Shown here: in pieces, positions 10,573 to 22,800 of the stretch
Numbering within the stretch: position 1 is the stretch's first letter
Layout: each line of letters starts with the position of its first letter
Source of the DNA: Garcia nutans
Taxonomy: Eukaryota; Streptophyta; Magnoliopsida; Malpighiales; Euphorbiaceae
Length of the DNA stretch: 64,000 nucleotides
Reading direction: 5' to 3'
Assembly: GCA_947685225.1 (NCBI GenBank)
Contig: CANTUV010000051.1
Location: 4,154,001 to 4,218,000, forward strand
Made by a program: the position numbers and the translations under genes
Notes under the pieces: generated by a model
What the model saw: only the letters and a program-made list of their open reading frames with translations
Database searches by the model: none
What the model was told of the DNA's origin: nothing

Positions 10573-13489
10573 TGCCTTTTCAAACATGCAATGAATCCTT
10601 CCCCAAAACCGGTTATTCCTTTCGATCCAACGGTTCAACTTTACCTCATCCTGCTAACCGGGAACCTGGTAATCCCCTTTTTTTCTTAATATTTTATTCT
10701 TTTATTTAATCGCTGACTACCGACTGTTTGGGTTTTTCTTTTTTTTTTTCTTAGTGAGAAATGTAAATTAATTATTATTGTTGTTTGTTGAGCGTTATTA
10801 TTCATCCAGTTATTATGAGCTAATTTCCACTAATTTTCATAAATTCTTGCCTTTTTCATTTTATAATTTATAGGAATAATTGTCATTTATTTATGGATTT
10901 TCAAGAAATGGACCTAAAATTTTTTAATTACCGAAAGGCACTTGGATGATAGGAAATAATAAGAATAAAAAAATAATAATAACTTCAGTTTTTAGATAAA
11001 ATTATTAATAATATATATATTTTTTAATTTTTTTTATTAAACCTTCTTATCTCAATTAAAGGTGTGTGATAAACTAGTAATTCTTTATTATTACTTTAAA
11101 TTGATATGTGTAAGCAGAATAATAGAAGCAATCACATATCTAACTTCACTTTTTTTTTTCCACCTAATTTTATGCCTTAATATTAGGCTATGAGACGAGT
11201 CTAATTAGTCGGAGTTAATTATAAGTTGTGGTTTAATAAGCAAAACATTAAAATTATTTTTATATTAAAGTTAAGATTATATTATTATAATTGTTTTTTA
11301 CTAATAAAAATTAATGTGCTTTACATTTATGCAATGAATTTCTCTTAAATTTGATTCTTGAGTAAAAAAAAATAAATATTAATATCACTTTACACATTTC
11401 TTTTTATTTAAATATGAACTGTATAGGATATAAAATGACTTATAGGGTGAAAAAAAAATAGTAGAAATAAAGAAAAGAATTAAAAATTACAGAAATAGAA
11501 ACAAGAGAATGTGCAGCAGCTAAAGACAGAAAATAAAGCCTGCAGAAGCAGGAGCCCGTATATATATATATATATACACACACATTTTAATTTGTATTTA
11601 AAGTTTAGAATTTTAAATAAAAAAATTATCTAAAAATAATATTATAAATCTAAGATAAATTTTTTTCCATTTTTGTAAGATAATTAATTCATCAGATTTC
11701 AAGAAAAATTTGTTATTTTTGGATTTAAAGAAGACCATCTTATTATTCTTTTTTGAGTTATTAATTTGCACTTAAACTCATTCCTTTTTAATACTAACAA
11801 TGATTTTATCAATTTCAAAGTAATTTGGTATTCCTTTCTTTTTGCTAAAATCCCAATTAGAATTTTACACTCTATTTTTGTGATAAGTTGCGTTAATAAA
11901 ATCATTGATTCATTTGATTAAGTATTAGAAAAAATTTAAAATACTAATAAGTTGGCCATCTTTTATCCTTTTTAAAACCATCAGCTGGAATTAATACATG
12001 CACTTACAGTGACAAAAACTCATAAAAAAAAATCATTGCTTCCAAATTAAATATGGGAATAGTTAATAGATTACTAAATTCTATTTTATATTTTGTTTTA
12101 TTTTCATACCCTCTTTTATAAATGATGAGCTGCAATTGGACGAATCAGAGCAAGTAGTTTGCGAATGACAGAGAGGTGCAAGTGATGTAAAAAGAAAAAA
12201 AAAACAAAACAACTTGAGCAATTGGTGTATGTACTCTTTATACATATATATATATATATATTAAATCATTGTACAATTTAGGCTAATAATGGTGGCTTAT
12301 ATTTGCAGTGAAATCATCTGTTTTCCAAATTATTCTAATATAGACAATATTTTGATTTTTTTTTTCCAACTTGGGTTCTTAGGAGGAAAAAAAATACAAC
12401 TGGGAAGCTGTTTTTTTAAATTATCTTTTCCTAATCAAGTTTTCTTATTTGATAACAACTTGTACTGGCCACAGAAATTACAAAGTGGCTGAATAGATTG
12501 TTTTGTGTGTAAATTACTCTTTTTTAATGAAGCAACCGACCCTTAGAAAATGACTTTTTGGAAAGGAGTTTTATATATTTGTCCAATAATTATAATATAA
12601 TTCAAAATTAATTAATTACATTTGTCATCATTGCAGGACTTTCATTAACATCTTGTATCTTCTGGCACTTTGTTATTGGCAAATTAAAATATATTGTCAA
12701 TCAATCTTCATGAATTGTATTATTTTTTTATTTTTTATTTAATTAAAAGATGAATCATGCTTATTGATATTATTAAAAAAATCTGATCGCAAAAAAAATC
12801 TTAAATTTTTTCACTTCTGCAATCATTCAATTTTTAATTTTTTTAATTTGGTTATATATAATTATTTTTTTAATTATAATTTCAGCCATCATTACTTTTT
12901 TCTCAAATAAATCATCAAATAGGTAACATATAAAACTGAATTAAAGCAATCAGAATTAAGAACACATGAGTTGGCAAGGGCTCAAGTTTAAATTGTACTT
13001 GATCATTTTTTTCATTCATATTATATTTTTATCTTAATTTACATAATAATTAATTTTATAAAATTTGAATGAAATTAAACAAATAAATTTACCACTATAT
13101 CATCGCCTGAATTAGTGATAAAGCAAATTAATAGTGCAACAGTACGTAGAAGTCTTATCTTTAATACAATAATTTTGATGTTAATCTTCGTCAAAGTCTT
13201 AGTCAGTAATAATTGCTTTGCCATGAGCCACAACTTTAACAAGTGATTCGTGATTTTGATTAGGAATTGAAGCAAAAATAAGTCATTTCAACAAATTATT
13301 GATTGGCACTGAGTAGAGAAGCATTTACTTTCAGCTTTCAATCATTGCAATAGTAATTCTCAGTTAGTCTCAACCCAATAAATCCTATCCATTTATAAAT
13401 CAGACAAATGCGATATGTTAACTCGTTCCAAAATCAAAATAATTACCATTTAATAAATAATTAAAGCTACAGATATTATCAAGTAATTA
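10573..13489. other. EBF upstream region and AT-rich intergenic DNA
   Basis: The first 110 bp belong to the EBF promoter. The rest is AT-rich with short TA runs near 11561-11575 and 12241-12260. I see no gene, RNA or recognisable mobile element. Confidence 0.65.
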
Positions 13490-14095
13490 AGTAAATAAAA
13501 CAAGTACAAGAAGGGCAAAAGCCCAGAAGCACAGCACACGTTGAATATCCCAGCCAACCTCAGATTTTTTAAAAGATGAGGGGAATAAAAACCATAAAGG
13601 CCAAACCTGGGATTTCCGAGAGCACAACTCAGATGGGTCAATTACTGTGAGCCGTATGGAGACGCGGCAGAAGATTCGAAACGCTGACAAGCAGATCAAG
13701 AGGGGAAGAGCGCAGATCACCAAAACTTGTACACACCCAGATGGAGAAGGTTGTTTTTCTGAAGACAACAAAATCTCCCTCAGAGTCCATGAATCTTGAT
13801 GCCGACACCGTTGGAAGAGACAACCTTCAAGTAAACTCCACTACCGGAGGGAAGCCATTAGATTAACATGAACATCTAAAGTAGAGAAGGCAAAATGGTA
13901 TATAAAGCCATATCTGAAACAAAAACACCTAAAAACCTTAACTACACTAAAAAAAATAGTTACAAAGCAAGAAAATCAGTGGGTCTAGGGCTGTTGCCGG
14001 TAATGAGGCCGGCCACAGCCCCAGACTCGAACCAGCCTCTGAGAATAGTCTAGAGAGAAGACAGAGAACGAAACCTTCTCTTACAGAAATAACTG
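13490..14095. other. GC-richer island of unknown nature
   Basis: About 600 bp of clearly higher GC content stand out from AT-rich flanks, with abrupt edges. On the minus strand the end near 13490-13525 (GGGCTTTTGCCCTTCTTGTA, then a T/A-rich tail) resembles LINE 3' ends, and the other end (about 13975-14095) contains GGCCGGCC and reads like a LINE 5' leader. Short frames on both strands (longest about 94 codons) show no known domain. It could be an internally deleted LINE derivative, an exon of an unknown gene, or a captured fragment. No target duplication is visible. Confidence 0.3.
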
Positions 14096-15951
14096 ATTAT
14101 GTCACTTTTGATTAAATATTATGTTGATACTATAAAATATAAAAGTGATAATATTTTTAAAAATTATGTTGCAAATAAGATATTATTGTTATTTAATTTT
14201 ATTGATATCAATATTTTAATTTTTTTAACATGTGAAAAAACAATGCTTATTGTAATGGAATAACTTGATATTTTAAAACTACATAACTAATTACACATAT
14301 AAATTTATATTTATCAAGCTAATAATTTGATCCATAAATACTGATTGCCTCGTAATATAATTAAAGGTAGCTAATAGTTTTCATATATCCTAAATTATTT
14401 TTCATAAAACAAACCCCTTCTTTCATTAATATAGTACGTAGCAACTTTTCAACTAAACTTTTTCTAGCGCAAATTATTTGAACATTTAAAATATGAAATA
14501 TCATACCCATTTAAACACTGTCACAGAATTAAAAAAATACTTTAAAAATATGTCAACTATAGCTTGTAGCAGTACAAATATAAATTTTTCTTATTTGGGC
14601 AACAATTTTTTTTTAAAATTTTACATTAAATAAAAAAAACAAGTAGCCAAATAGGAGTAGAGATATGAGCAAGCCAACTTACAAATTAGAAATGCAGAAT
14701 AGGTTAATGGAATTGAGCAGCAAATGGTGGAAATCCAAGTCAACTTGGCCAACTTTTAGAGCAAAATTAGCCGGTTGGTCAAATATTTGTTCTTCCCTTG
14801 GCACAACCATAGATTTCAAAAATTGTTTGATGGTTGACCAAATTGTATTTAAAAATTAGAAAATTAAAAAAAATTTTAAGAGGGGACCCTTGTCATTTTG
14901 GTGCAGTACGTAATCTTTCTATTTTGGTTCCCTTCTCTTGGACAAATAGGTTTTTGATATATGCAATGAATTTTTGATATCTGAATTATATTAATTAAAG
15001 ATGAAGTGTGGGTCCATCTTCTGCTGAAAAACATTAGAATTATAATTGATATTTACCATATGATATACTTTTAAAATTTTCATCTTATTTATAACCTTTA
15101 TCATCATGGATACAATAAATGAAAAAGCTCTACGCCTCTCGAAAATTCTAATTTTGAAGATTTCAGGTTTTGAGTTTTCTTTCTTTCAATTTTTCTATTT
15201 TTAATTTTATGTTGAAATAAAATTCGTTTTACTACTTTTTTTATTTTTTTAAAGTAGAAGATAAATACAGATAAAATCATGAGAATTTGAATGAAATATG
15301 TCAGTTAATATATTCATTATCAAACATGTGCATATACATAGTTGGTAAAAATTTAAGAAAGGGATTAATTAGTTTATTTTATGTTCTAAATGTTGCACAT
15401 TTTAAGCAAAGGATTAATTAAAATAAATATTAGCATTTTTCATGAGACCTGTTGAAATTTTTTTAATGGGTTTTCAGCACTCTTCACCTCAAAAATTAGG
15501 ACCATTCACATGTTGTCATAAATTCAAAACCCCCAAAATACAATCAAATTCTTAAATTGGGGGCACAATTTTTTATTTTTCTTCCTTATGGATATTGCGA
15601 GGTCGATCCTCCAACTCATCATGAGACTCGTAAATACATAACTATGACTATAAATATTATTAGTCAATTATATATTAGTAGACACTACTTAAATATTATC
15701 TAATGTATATTGTAAGAGTTATATGTTCTCCTAATATCACTCAAATGTATAATCACCGAGGATGAAAATTAATTGATAAGAAATTATTCTAGTTTAATTA
15801 AAGATTTTGAATTCGATTTTATAATTATATAGCTATATTAAAATTCAGTAGGAAGAGTTTTATCGTCTTTGTAATTCTCTTTAGCTCGATTCTAAAAAAA
15901 TAATTTACACAAAAAATATTATGTAAATGCATAATTATTTGATATATCATT
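14096..15951. other. AT-rich intergenic stretch
   Basis: AT-rich DNA without a recognisable feature. A 64-codon frame at 14665-14859 has a non-repetitive look but no known domain, and I do not call it a gene. Confidence 0.65.
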
Positions 15952-16331
15952 TAGGGGGTGTTTGGTATAGCTGATTGAGGCAGCTGATAGCTGTTTCAAG
16001 TCAATCAGCTAAAGAATAGGTGTTTGAAGGCTCAAACACCAGCTGTTTGAAAAAGCTCCTCCTCCTAGCTTTTTCTAAACAGTTGTTGATAGTTTTTTTA
16101 TTTGACAATATTAACCCTGAATTATTAGATAATATTAATACACAATAACAATTTGAGTTTATTTAAAATTATACCCTTATTGGTCATTTTACACAATAAC
16201 AACAACAGCTTACTATATTTTTACCAAACGCTCATTATTCATCAGCTAACAGCTATCCGCAACAGCTACCAGCTACCAGCTATCAGCAACAGCTATCAGC
16301 TGCATGAAACCGCTAAACCAAACAGGACCTT
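15952..16331. mobile_element. hAT-like MITE with nested hairpins
   Basis: About 380 bp are bounded by imperfect terminal inverted repeats of about 20 bp. The left end is GGGGGTGTTTGGTATAGC; the right end read inverted has CCTGTTTGGTTTAGC. These resemble hAT-type MITE ends. Subterminal regions are full of AGCTG/CAGCT words in opposite orientations (CAGCTATCAGC clusters at about 16244-16302). An internal stem-loop lies at 16041-16084 with a CCTCCTCCT loop, and a smaller one (GGTGTTTGA/TCAAACACC) at 16019-16040. There is no transposase. An 8-bp target duplication is not clear. Confidence 0.7.
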
Positions 16332-17842
16332 AAATGGATAAAGTAAGAGATTGAACAAAATTTTTAATAATAATAATTATTATTATTATTGTTTGAAATA
16401 TTGATCCCTAAACAATAATATATAATCCTATTTATGCTATAAAAAAATAGAAGTTTACCAAAATCATCCCCTAATTAAGGAATATTATAATCTAGATTGT
16501 GTGTGTATATACATATCCGGCCAATAAAAAATTATTCAAAAATTAAAATTACTATCATTAATTTACTTTATATAAATCTGGGTAAATGTTTAAAATTACT
16601 AGTACTTTAACTATATATTAATAAAACAATTGAATATTATGGACTATTAATATGTAACTTTTTTATTAATTTATTTTATACAAATTGGAGTTAATGTTGT
16701 GATTCAATAATTTTAAGCTTGAGATTAGTAATTTTTTAATAAGAAAAAGTGAATTGGGAATCTTGAAGTGGAGATAGAAAAAAAAATTATCTCATATAAT
16801 GAGATGGAAACAGAAGCAAAAAAGTATAAATGCGGGAATGAGGATGACCATTTTTATGCGATTAGATGATGATTGATAAAAATAATTAATATCTCTACAA
16901 ATGGAGGACAAAGTATTTAGGGAATTTAACCACTTGAAAAAAAAAACACTTAATTAACTGATATTAACCCGATCGAATTGGATTAAACCAGATTAATCAA
17001 ATTGTCGGGTCAAATAAAAAACTCTCAGCCAAGACATTTAATTTATTAGGTTTCACTTCTAGGAGGGCCCAGTCTAAATTACAGTAAAGGACAATATATG
17101 AATTTAGACAATATTTTGTTTAGTGGTTACAAAGTCATTGTAGCAAAGAATTCTCAACAGCTCACATGTTTTGATTTTTATTTGTCCATTAATTTCTTTA
17201 TTAATTCATTTTAAAATTTGGTGGTTAAATTTGCAACGAAAACCTAAATTTGGTTTGGTGAACTCTCTTAAAACAGAAGCACGGACTCATTTTCCTTTTA
17301 TATTATTTAATTAAGGTATAAAAAAATTTTAAATTAAAGCGTTATTACTATTGTTTAGATATCCGGTTTGAATCTTAAATGTTTATCTCTCCACGTATAA
17401 TTAATAAAAAAAAATTCTAAATTATTTATTTTAAGATAATTTCTCTTTGTGAATTTTTATCTAATATATCAATTAACTTTTATTTCATTAATTGTTGTTG
17501 CTACTTGCTAGCAATATCTTTAATTTTTATATGAAATTATTTGTGTGTATATATATTATTTTATTTGTATATATAATTTGCATTATAATTTTTTATATTT
17601 ATTGTAACAATATAAGAAAATATGTAAAATTATTAATATATTTATAAAGTAATTTATTAATTATTTTTATTAAATATATTAATTATTAATATTTATTTTG
17701 TTAAATTTATCATTAGTTACATTTTAAATTTTAATACCAAAAAATCAATTTGTTAAATTCTTAAATTACGCACCCTCTCTTGGTTTTTTAGGAGATGATA
17801 TACATATGATCTCTTAGATTAGTTATGATAGTGAACACATGA
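16332..17842. other. AT-rich intergenic stretch
   Basis: AT-rich DNA. The only item of note is a SINE-like fragment at 17311-17414 that shares a B-box-like word and a CACGTATAATTAAT tail with 4749-4843. Confidence 0.65.
17311..17414 (+). repeat. SINE-like fragment (possible), second copy
   Basis: CCGGTTTGAATCTTAAAT followed by CTCCACGTATAATTAATAAA and an A-run parallels the fragment at 4749-4843. A pol III type retroposon is possible but unproven. Confidence 0.2.
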
Positions 17843-17847
17843 AATTC

Positions 17848-18404
17848 TGTGACGGAATACGATCGGAAATCAAAACCCTAACAATAATCGCCACAATCCA
17901 GAAGAACAAACAGCATAAAAAACAACAGAATCTTTCACTTGGTTCACCTTTATACACAGTAAAGGCTACATCCAAGGCGAGGAGACAAAACCCCTCAGTC
18001 AATCCCTTAGAAACTTTAGAATCGGCAGAAACTGTTATAAGCCAGCAGTCTCAGATCATCCCTATCTCTCAAGATACAAACTGTAAAGCTCACCCCTCAA
18101 ACAAATCAAAAAAACAAGCCCTTACAAAAGAAGCCAGTACAGAGAACTAGAGAAGAAAACAGAAAGAAAACTCTAGAACACCCCAACTGCTGAGAGAGAG
18201 AGAATGACAAGAAAAAAAATTATACAGTAAACCGTAAGTAGAGTATTTATAATAACCCTAAACCCTTGCACAGGAGAACCACACATGTGAAGGCAGTTCT
18301 TTTACTCTACACATCAAAACGCACCGCATCAGAAGAGGCTTCAGTGGGCTAGCTCATCACAGATGGCCCAGAGCCTTTGTGACTTTGAGTCACTAAGACC
18401 CACA
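17848..18404 (-). repeat. 3' LTR of copia A
   Basis: 557 bp beginning TGTGACGG and ending GACCCACA on the plus strand, matching 22801-23357 at about 96% by eye with no indel. It is the 3' LTR because the element is read on the minus strand. Confidence 0.96.
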
Positions 18405-18415
18405 ATCTCCACCTT
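18405..18415 (-). other. Polypurine tract of copia A
   Basis: AAGGTGGAGAT on the minus strand directly abuts the 3' LTR, the usual primer site for plus-strand DNA synthesis. Confidence 0.85.
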
Positions 18416-18488
18416 GACTCCAAGTCTCCAAAGTGAATGACTTCAGGAATTTGTTCCTCACGGGTAATCACCAACAGAAACTTAACTT

Positions 18489-19083
18489 TTAGGCTTTCAA
18501 AACTCCAAGCATACCAAAGGCATCCTGAAATTTTGAAACAGAAACAGGTTTAGTCATAATATCAACTGGATTAATATCAGTATGAATTTTTTCCACACTT
18601 ACCTCACCTTTTGCAATCACATTTCTTATAAAATGCAATCTAACATTTATATGCTTTGTTCTTTCATGAAACATGTTATTTCTGCTCAAATGTATGGCAC
18701 TTTGGGAGTCACAAAACACATAAACCTTACCATTCAGGAAACCCAGCTCTGTAACTATACCTTTCAGCCAAATGGATTCTTTGATTGCCTCTGGCAATGT
18801 ACTCAGCTTCAGTTGTAGACAAGGCTACTATATGCTGCAAGCTGCTTTTCCAGCTTACAACATTATTAGCAAAGGTAAAACAGTAGACAGACAAAGATCT
18901 TCTTTTATCAAGATCTGCTGCAAAGTCAGAATCATAGAATCCAGCAATATCATACACATTACAGTCAGACCTTTTAAACAGCAAACCAACATTACTTGAC
19001 CCTTTAAGATACCTTGACAACCATTTAACAGCTGACCAGTGTTCCTTACAAGGGTTGGACATGAATCTGCTAACCAGACTCAC
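18489..19083 (-). pseudogene. Copia A RNase H region
   Basis: Copia-type RNase H in two overlapping frames. 19083-18727 carries the DSDFAADLDKRRS, VSWKSSLQ and ALSTTEAEY motifs. 18797-18489 carries AIKESIWLKG, CDSQSAIHLS and ERTKHINVRLHFIR, ending near the polypurine tract. A frameshift near 18795 separates them, and another near 19080 separates this region from RT. The catalytic acidic residues are still recognisable. No intact product is possible. Confidence 0.9.
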
Positions 19084-20339
19084 CCCATAAGCAAATTAGG
19101 TCGTGTGCAAACCATAACATACATAAGACTACCTACCACATTCTGATATGGAACACCTGACATATAACTTGATTCAGCCAAATTCAAAGGTTTAATGGTT
19201 GAACACAACTTAAAGTGAGCACCAATAGGAGTAGAAACAATTTTTCCTTTATTTAAATCAAAAGTTTCTAGGAATTTCAGTATATAATCTTTTTGATTTA
19301 AAAACAGTGTGTCTTTACTCCTATTTCTCTCTATGTCCATGCCTAATATCCTTTTGGCAGGACCTAGATTCTTCATGTAAAATTCAGTATTAAGCATACC
19401 TTTCAACTTAACAATCTCATTCATATCCTTGCATGCAATTAACATATCATCAACATAGAGAAGCAAGTATATATACACATTTTCAGACACAACAGAATGG
19501 TACACACAAAGGTCAAAGCTACTTCTTTGGAAATCATGACTAAGCATAAAGTCATCAAATCTTCTATACCACTGCCTAGGGGACTGTTTAAGGCCATACA
19601 AGGATTTTAACAGCAAACACACATGGTTTTCCTTACCTTTTTCAACAAAATCCTCAGGCTGTGACATATACAGCTCTTCCTCCATATTACCATGGAGAAA
19701 GGCAGTTTTAATATCCAATTGTTCAAGCTCAAGGTCCAGCAAAGCAGTAATTGACAATAACAGTCTAATTGAAACATGTTTCACAATAGGACTAAACACC
19801 TCATTGTAATCAATACCTTCTCTTTGAGAAAAACCCTTAGCAACTAACCTGGCCTTGAATCTCTCCTTCTCAAGACCAGGTATAGGTGGTTTTCTCTTAA
19901 AGATCCACTTACATTTAATAATCTTTCTACTAAATGGTTTAGGTACTAACCTCCAGGTCTGATTCTTCCTTAGGGAAGACATTTCTTCTTCCATTGCCCT
20001 TTTCCACTTATCCCAGTATATACTCTGCTTTGCACCCTTATAATCAAGAGGCTCATCCTCTTCAACAGCAGCTGCAGTAACTAGAGTAAAGGAGGTCAGT
20101 TCAGAATTAACAACATTGTAGGTGTAATCCTCAAACCTGACAGGTCTTCTGGTCTGCCTCCTCTGTCTATCTCTTGCTAACTGGTAGTCATCCAGTTCAG
20201 GTTCAGGAACCTGTTTAGGTTGTTCCTCCTCTTGATCAGACTCATTTGATCTTCCCTGTACCTGTGTATCCATCCTTGCACCTGCATTAATCACTTGAGG
20301 TGGATTCTGATCAGTTTGTACAAAATTGTCTAGCTCCAC
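19080..20339 (-). pseudogene. Copia A reverse transcriptase region
   Basis: An open stretch of 419 codons covering the integrase-RT linker and the RT. It includes WKRAMEEEMSSLRKNQTW, KARLVAKGFSQREGIDYNEV, LDIKTAFLHG, SLYGLKQSPRQWY and the catalytic YVDDM. All polymerase aspartates are kept. It is bounded by a stop at 20382-20384 upstream and a frameshift near 19080 after CTRP. The ATG at 20339 is only the first in the open segment, not a natural start. Confidence 0.92.
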
Positions 20340-20381
20340 CTCAATTTGAGACTTCTCTGATTGTACCTCAGATTTGAACTC

Positions 20382-21670
20382 CTACATGTTAGTATTAGGA
20401 AACAACAATTCATTGAATGTAACATTTCTACTAACAGCAACCTTGTTTTCCTTTGGTAACCACACTTTATACTCCTTGATTCCACTAGGATAACCTAAGA
20501 ATATGCATTTCTTAGCTCTAGGATCAAGTTTGCTTTGTGTATCATGAATGTAAGCTATACATCCAAATACCCTCAAGTGTGTGTAGGTTATAGGTTTATT
20601 ACTCCAAACCTCATTAGGACATTTCAAATTCAGAACAAATGATGGAGATCTATTGATTAAGTAGCAAGCAGTATGTGCTGCTTCAGCCCAAAATTTGAAA
20701 CTTAAGCTAGATTCAACAAGCATGCGATCTGACCTTGTTTAAAATGGTCCTATTGTACCTTTCAGCTACTCCATTCTGCTGTGGAGTATAGGTACATGTC
20801 CTATGTCTAAGAATCCCATTAGTTTTACAGAAGTCATTGAACTGTTGATTCACAAATTCAAGACCATTGTCAGTCCTAAGTACTTTAATCTTTTTATCCT
20901 TTAGATTTTCAACTAGCAGCTTCCATTCACAGAATGTTTTAAACACATCATGTTTATTCTTTAGGAAATAGATCCATACTTTCCTAGAAAAGCCATCTAT
21001 GAATGTTACAAAGTATTGTGAACCTGACAGAGACATAGGAACATAGGTAGAACCCCACAAATCACTGTGTACATACTCTAAACTCTCTTTAGCTCTATAG
21101 CTTGATGATGTGAAACTGTGTTTGTGTGATTTACCTAAGATACAACCCTCACAGGAATCTAGCTTCACAAACTGTGTGATTTCCAGATTTCCCTTCCTAC
21201 TTAGGTGTTCTAGGGCTTTGAACCCTATATGACCTAACTTTTTATGCCAAAGTATTGTGTCATTAGCTGCTGACACAGTAGCACTAGCTGTACCAGTAAC
21301 TACTCTACCATCTAAATGATATAATCTATTTACCCTATGACCAGTTAACATATATTTGTCCCCTTTAAACACTCTTAGAACCCCATCTTTTGCAGTATGG
21401 TATAGACCCTTCTCTTCTAGGAACCCTAAGGAAATGAGATTTCTCCTGAGATCTGGAATGTGCCTAACATGCCCTAGTTCTATTTGCCTCCCATCATCTA
21501 ACAGTAGCCTCACAGTGCCTGTACCAAGGACATTACAAAAAGAATTATTACCCATTAGAACATTGGAGCCAGTTAAGCTATTATAACTAGCAAACCAATC
21601 CCTGTTAGAGGTCATGTGATATGAACAAGCTAAATCAAGGATCCAGACTTCAGTGTTACTTGTACTAGTT
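20382..21670 (-). pseudogene. Copia A protease end and integrase
   Basis: The frame 21615-20713 extends upstream to the protease motif at about 21635-21655, which reads WILDLACSYHM. The expected D-S-G is D-L-A, so the protease active site is damaged. The integrase zinc-binding domain (HKKLGH..., CEGCILGK) and core follow, with acidic residues in VHSDLWG, RTDNGLEF and GVAERYNRT all present. A frameshift near 20720 moves the rest (FWAEAAHTACYLINRSP, RVFGC) into the frame 20723-20382, which ends in a stop. Confidence 0.9.
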
Positions 21671-22543
21671 ATAGTTAGAGCTTCAATATCATCATCTTGA
21701 GATGATGTATTGACTGCTCAAGCCTCACCATTGCTTTGCCCTAACTTTTCTAACCTTTTCCTGCAAAATCTTCTAATGTGACCCTTCTTTTTACAATAAT
21801 AACAAATTCTCTCAGACTTAGAACTATTGTTATTATTATGACTATTTACATTATTTGATTGAGCACTGTTGTTAGATTGATTAGGCTTACCATTTCCAAT
21901 TTTAGACTTATCCTTTTTTTTTTTTGGCTTTAGTTTTCTCTTTAATTACTAGACTTTCTGACTTACCATTCTTTTCAGTGTTTTTCATCTCCATTTCCCT
22001 AAGTTTCAAAGCATTCATAATATCCTCAACTTCTATAGTAGTTCTACCATACTTTAAAGAATCTTTTACATTCTGAAAGTTTTCTGGTATAGAATTAAGT
22101 AATATTATCGACTGGTTTTAATCACTTAACTCTTCACCATTATCAGCTAACTCTAGAACAAGCTTTTGAAAGTTGTCACAGTTATCATCAACAGATTTTA
22201 AAGGGTCCATTTTAAAACTAAATAACTATTCTTTCAAATAGGCAATTCTTGACACAGATTTAACCAAATACAAAGAGTTCAACTTATTCCAGAGTTCAGG
22301 AGCAGTTTCCATACCTCTGACCTTTCTAAGCACTGCATCAGAAAGGTTAAGTATTATCGTATTGTATGCAAGGTCCATCATATCTTGTTTTTCATCTACA
22401 CTGAGAGTCTCAGGCAGTGTTTCGATGCCACTAAGTGCTCTTTTGCACTTCTGTTGTACCAGTATCGCGGACATCTTCTCTTTCCAGATGGTAAAATCGG
22501 CTTTACCATCGAACTTTTCTACGTTTATCTTGGCAACCGACAT
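21671..22543 (-). pseudogene. Copia A gag
   Basis: Starts with a plausible ATG at 22543 and a copia capsid segment (KFDGKADFTIWKEKM) of 105 codons to a stop at 22226. The same frame resumes with capsid-like sequence, broken by another stop near 22115 and a frameshift at the A-rich lysine run near 21910-21925. A CCHC zinc knuckle (CYYCKKKGHIRRFC) lies at about 21758-21810 and is followed by a stop near 21719. The gene is dead. Confidence 0.88.
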
Positions 22544-22785
22544 GATTCACAGACTTAGGGTTTTCCAAGAGAACCTTAGTTCACTTCCCTTCGATCGATC
22601 TTTCCTGTCACAAGTTTAAACAACCGACAGTACTAGATCTTAACAAAAACAAGGAAAGAAAACTAGATCTACCAAGAAACAGGCACTCTTAACCAAACAG
22701 TAACCCTAAAACTGATAAACGAGAAATCAAAGAGAAAGTTTAGCAGAAAAGAAAGAAACCACCTGTTTGATCTTCTTTTGATGAA

Positions 22786-22798
22786 GGCTCTGATACCA
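22786..22798 (-). other. Primer binding site of copia A
   Basis: TGGTATCAGAGCC on the minus strand, two bases inside the 5' LTR, complementary to the 3' end of plant initiator tRNA-Met. Confidence 0.92.
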
Positions 22799-22800
22799 CT

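Noticed and set aside
14015..14040. GGTTCGAGTCTGGGG on the minus strand as a tRNA T-arm or SINE B box
   Set aside because: No acceptor or anticodon arms and no acceptable A box at the right distance.
14665..14859. 64-codon frame (MSKPTYKLEMQN...)
   Set aside because: No recognisable similarity and no gene context.
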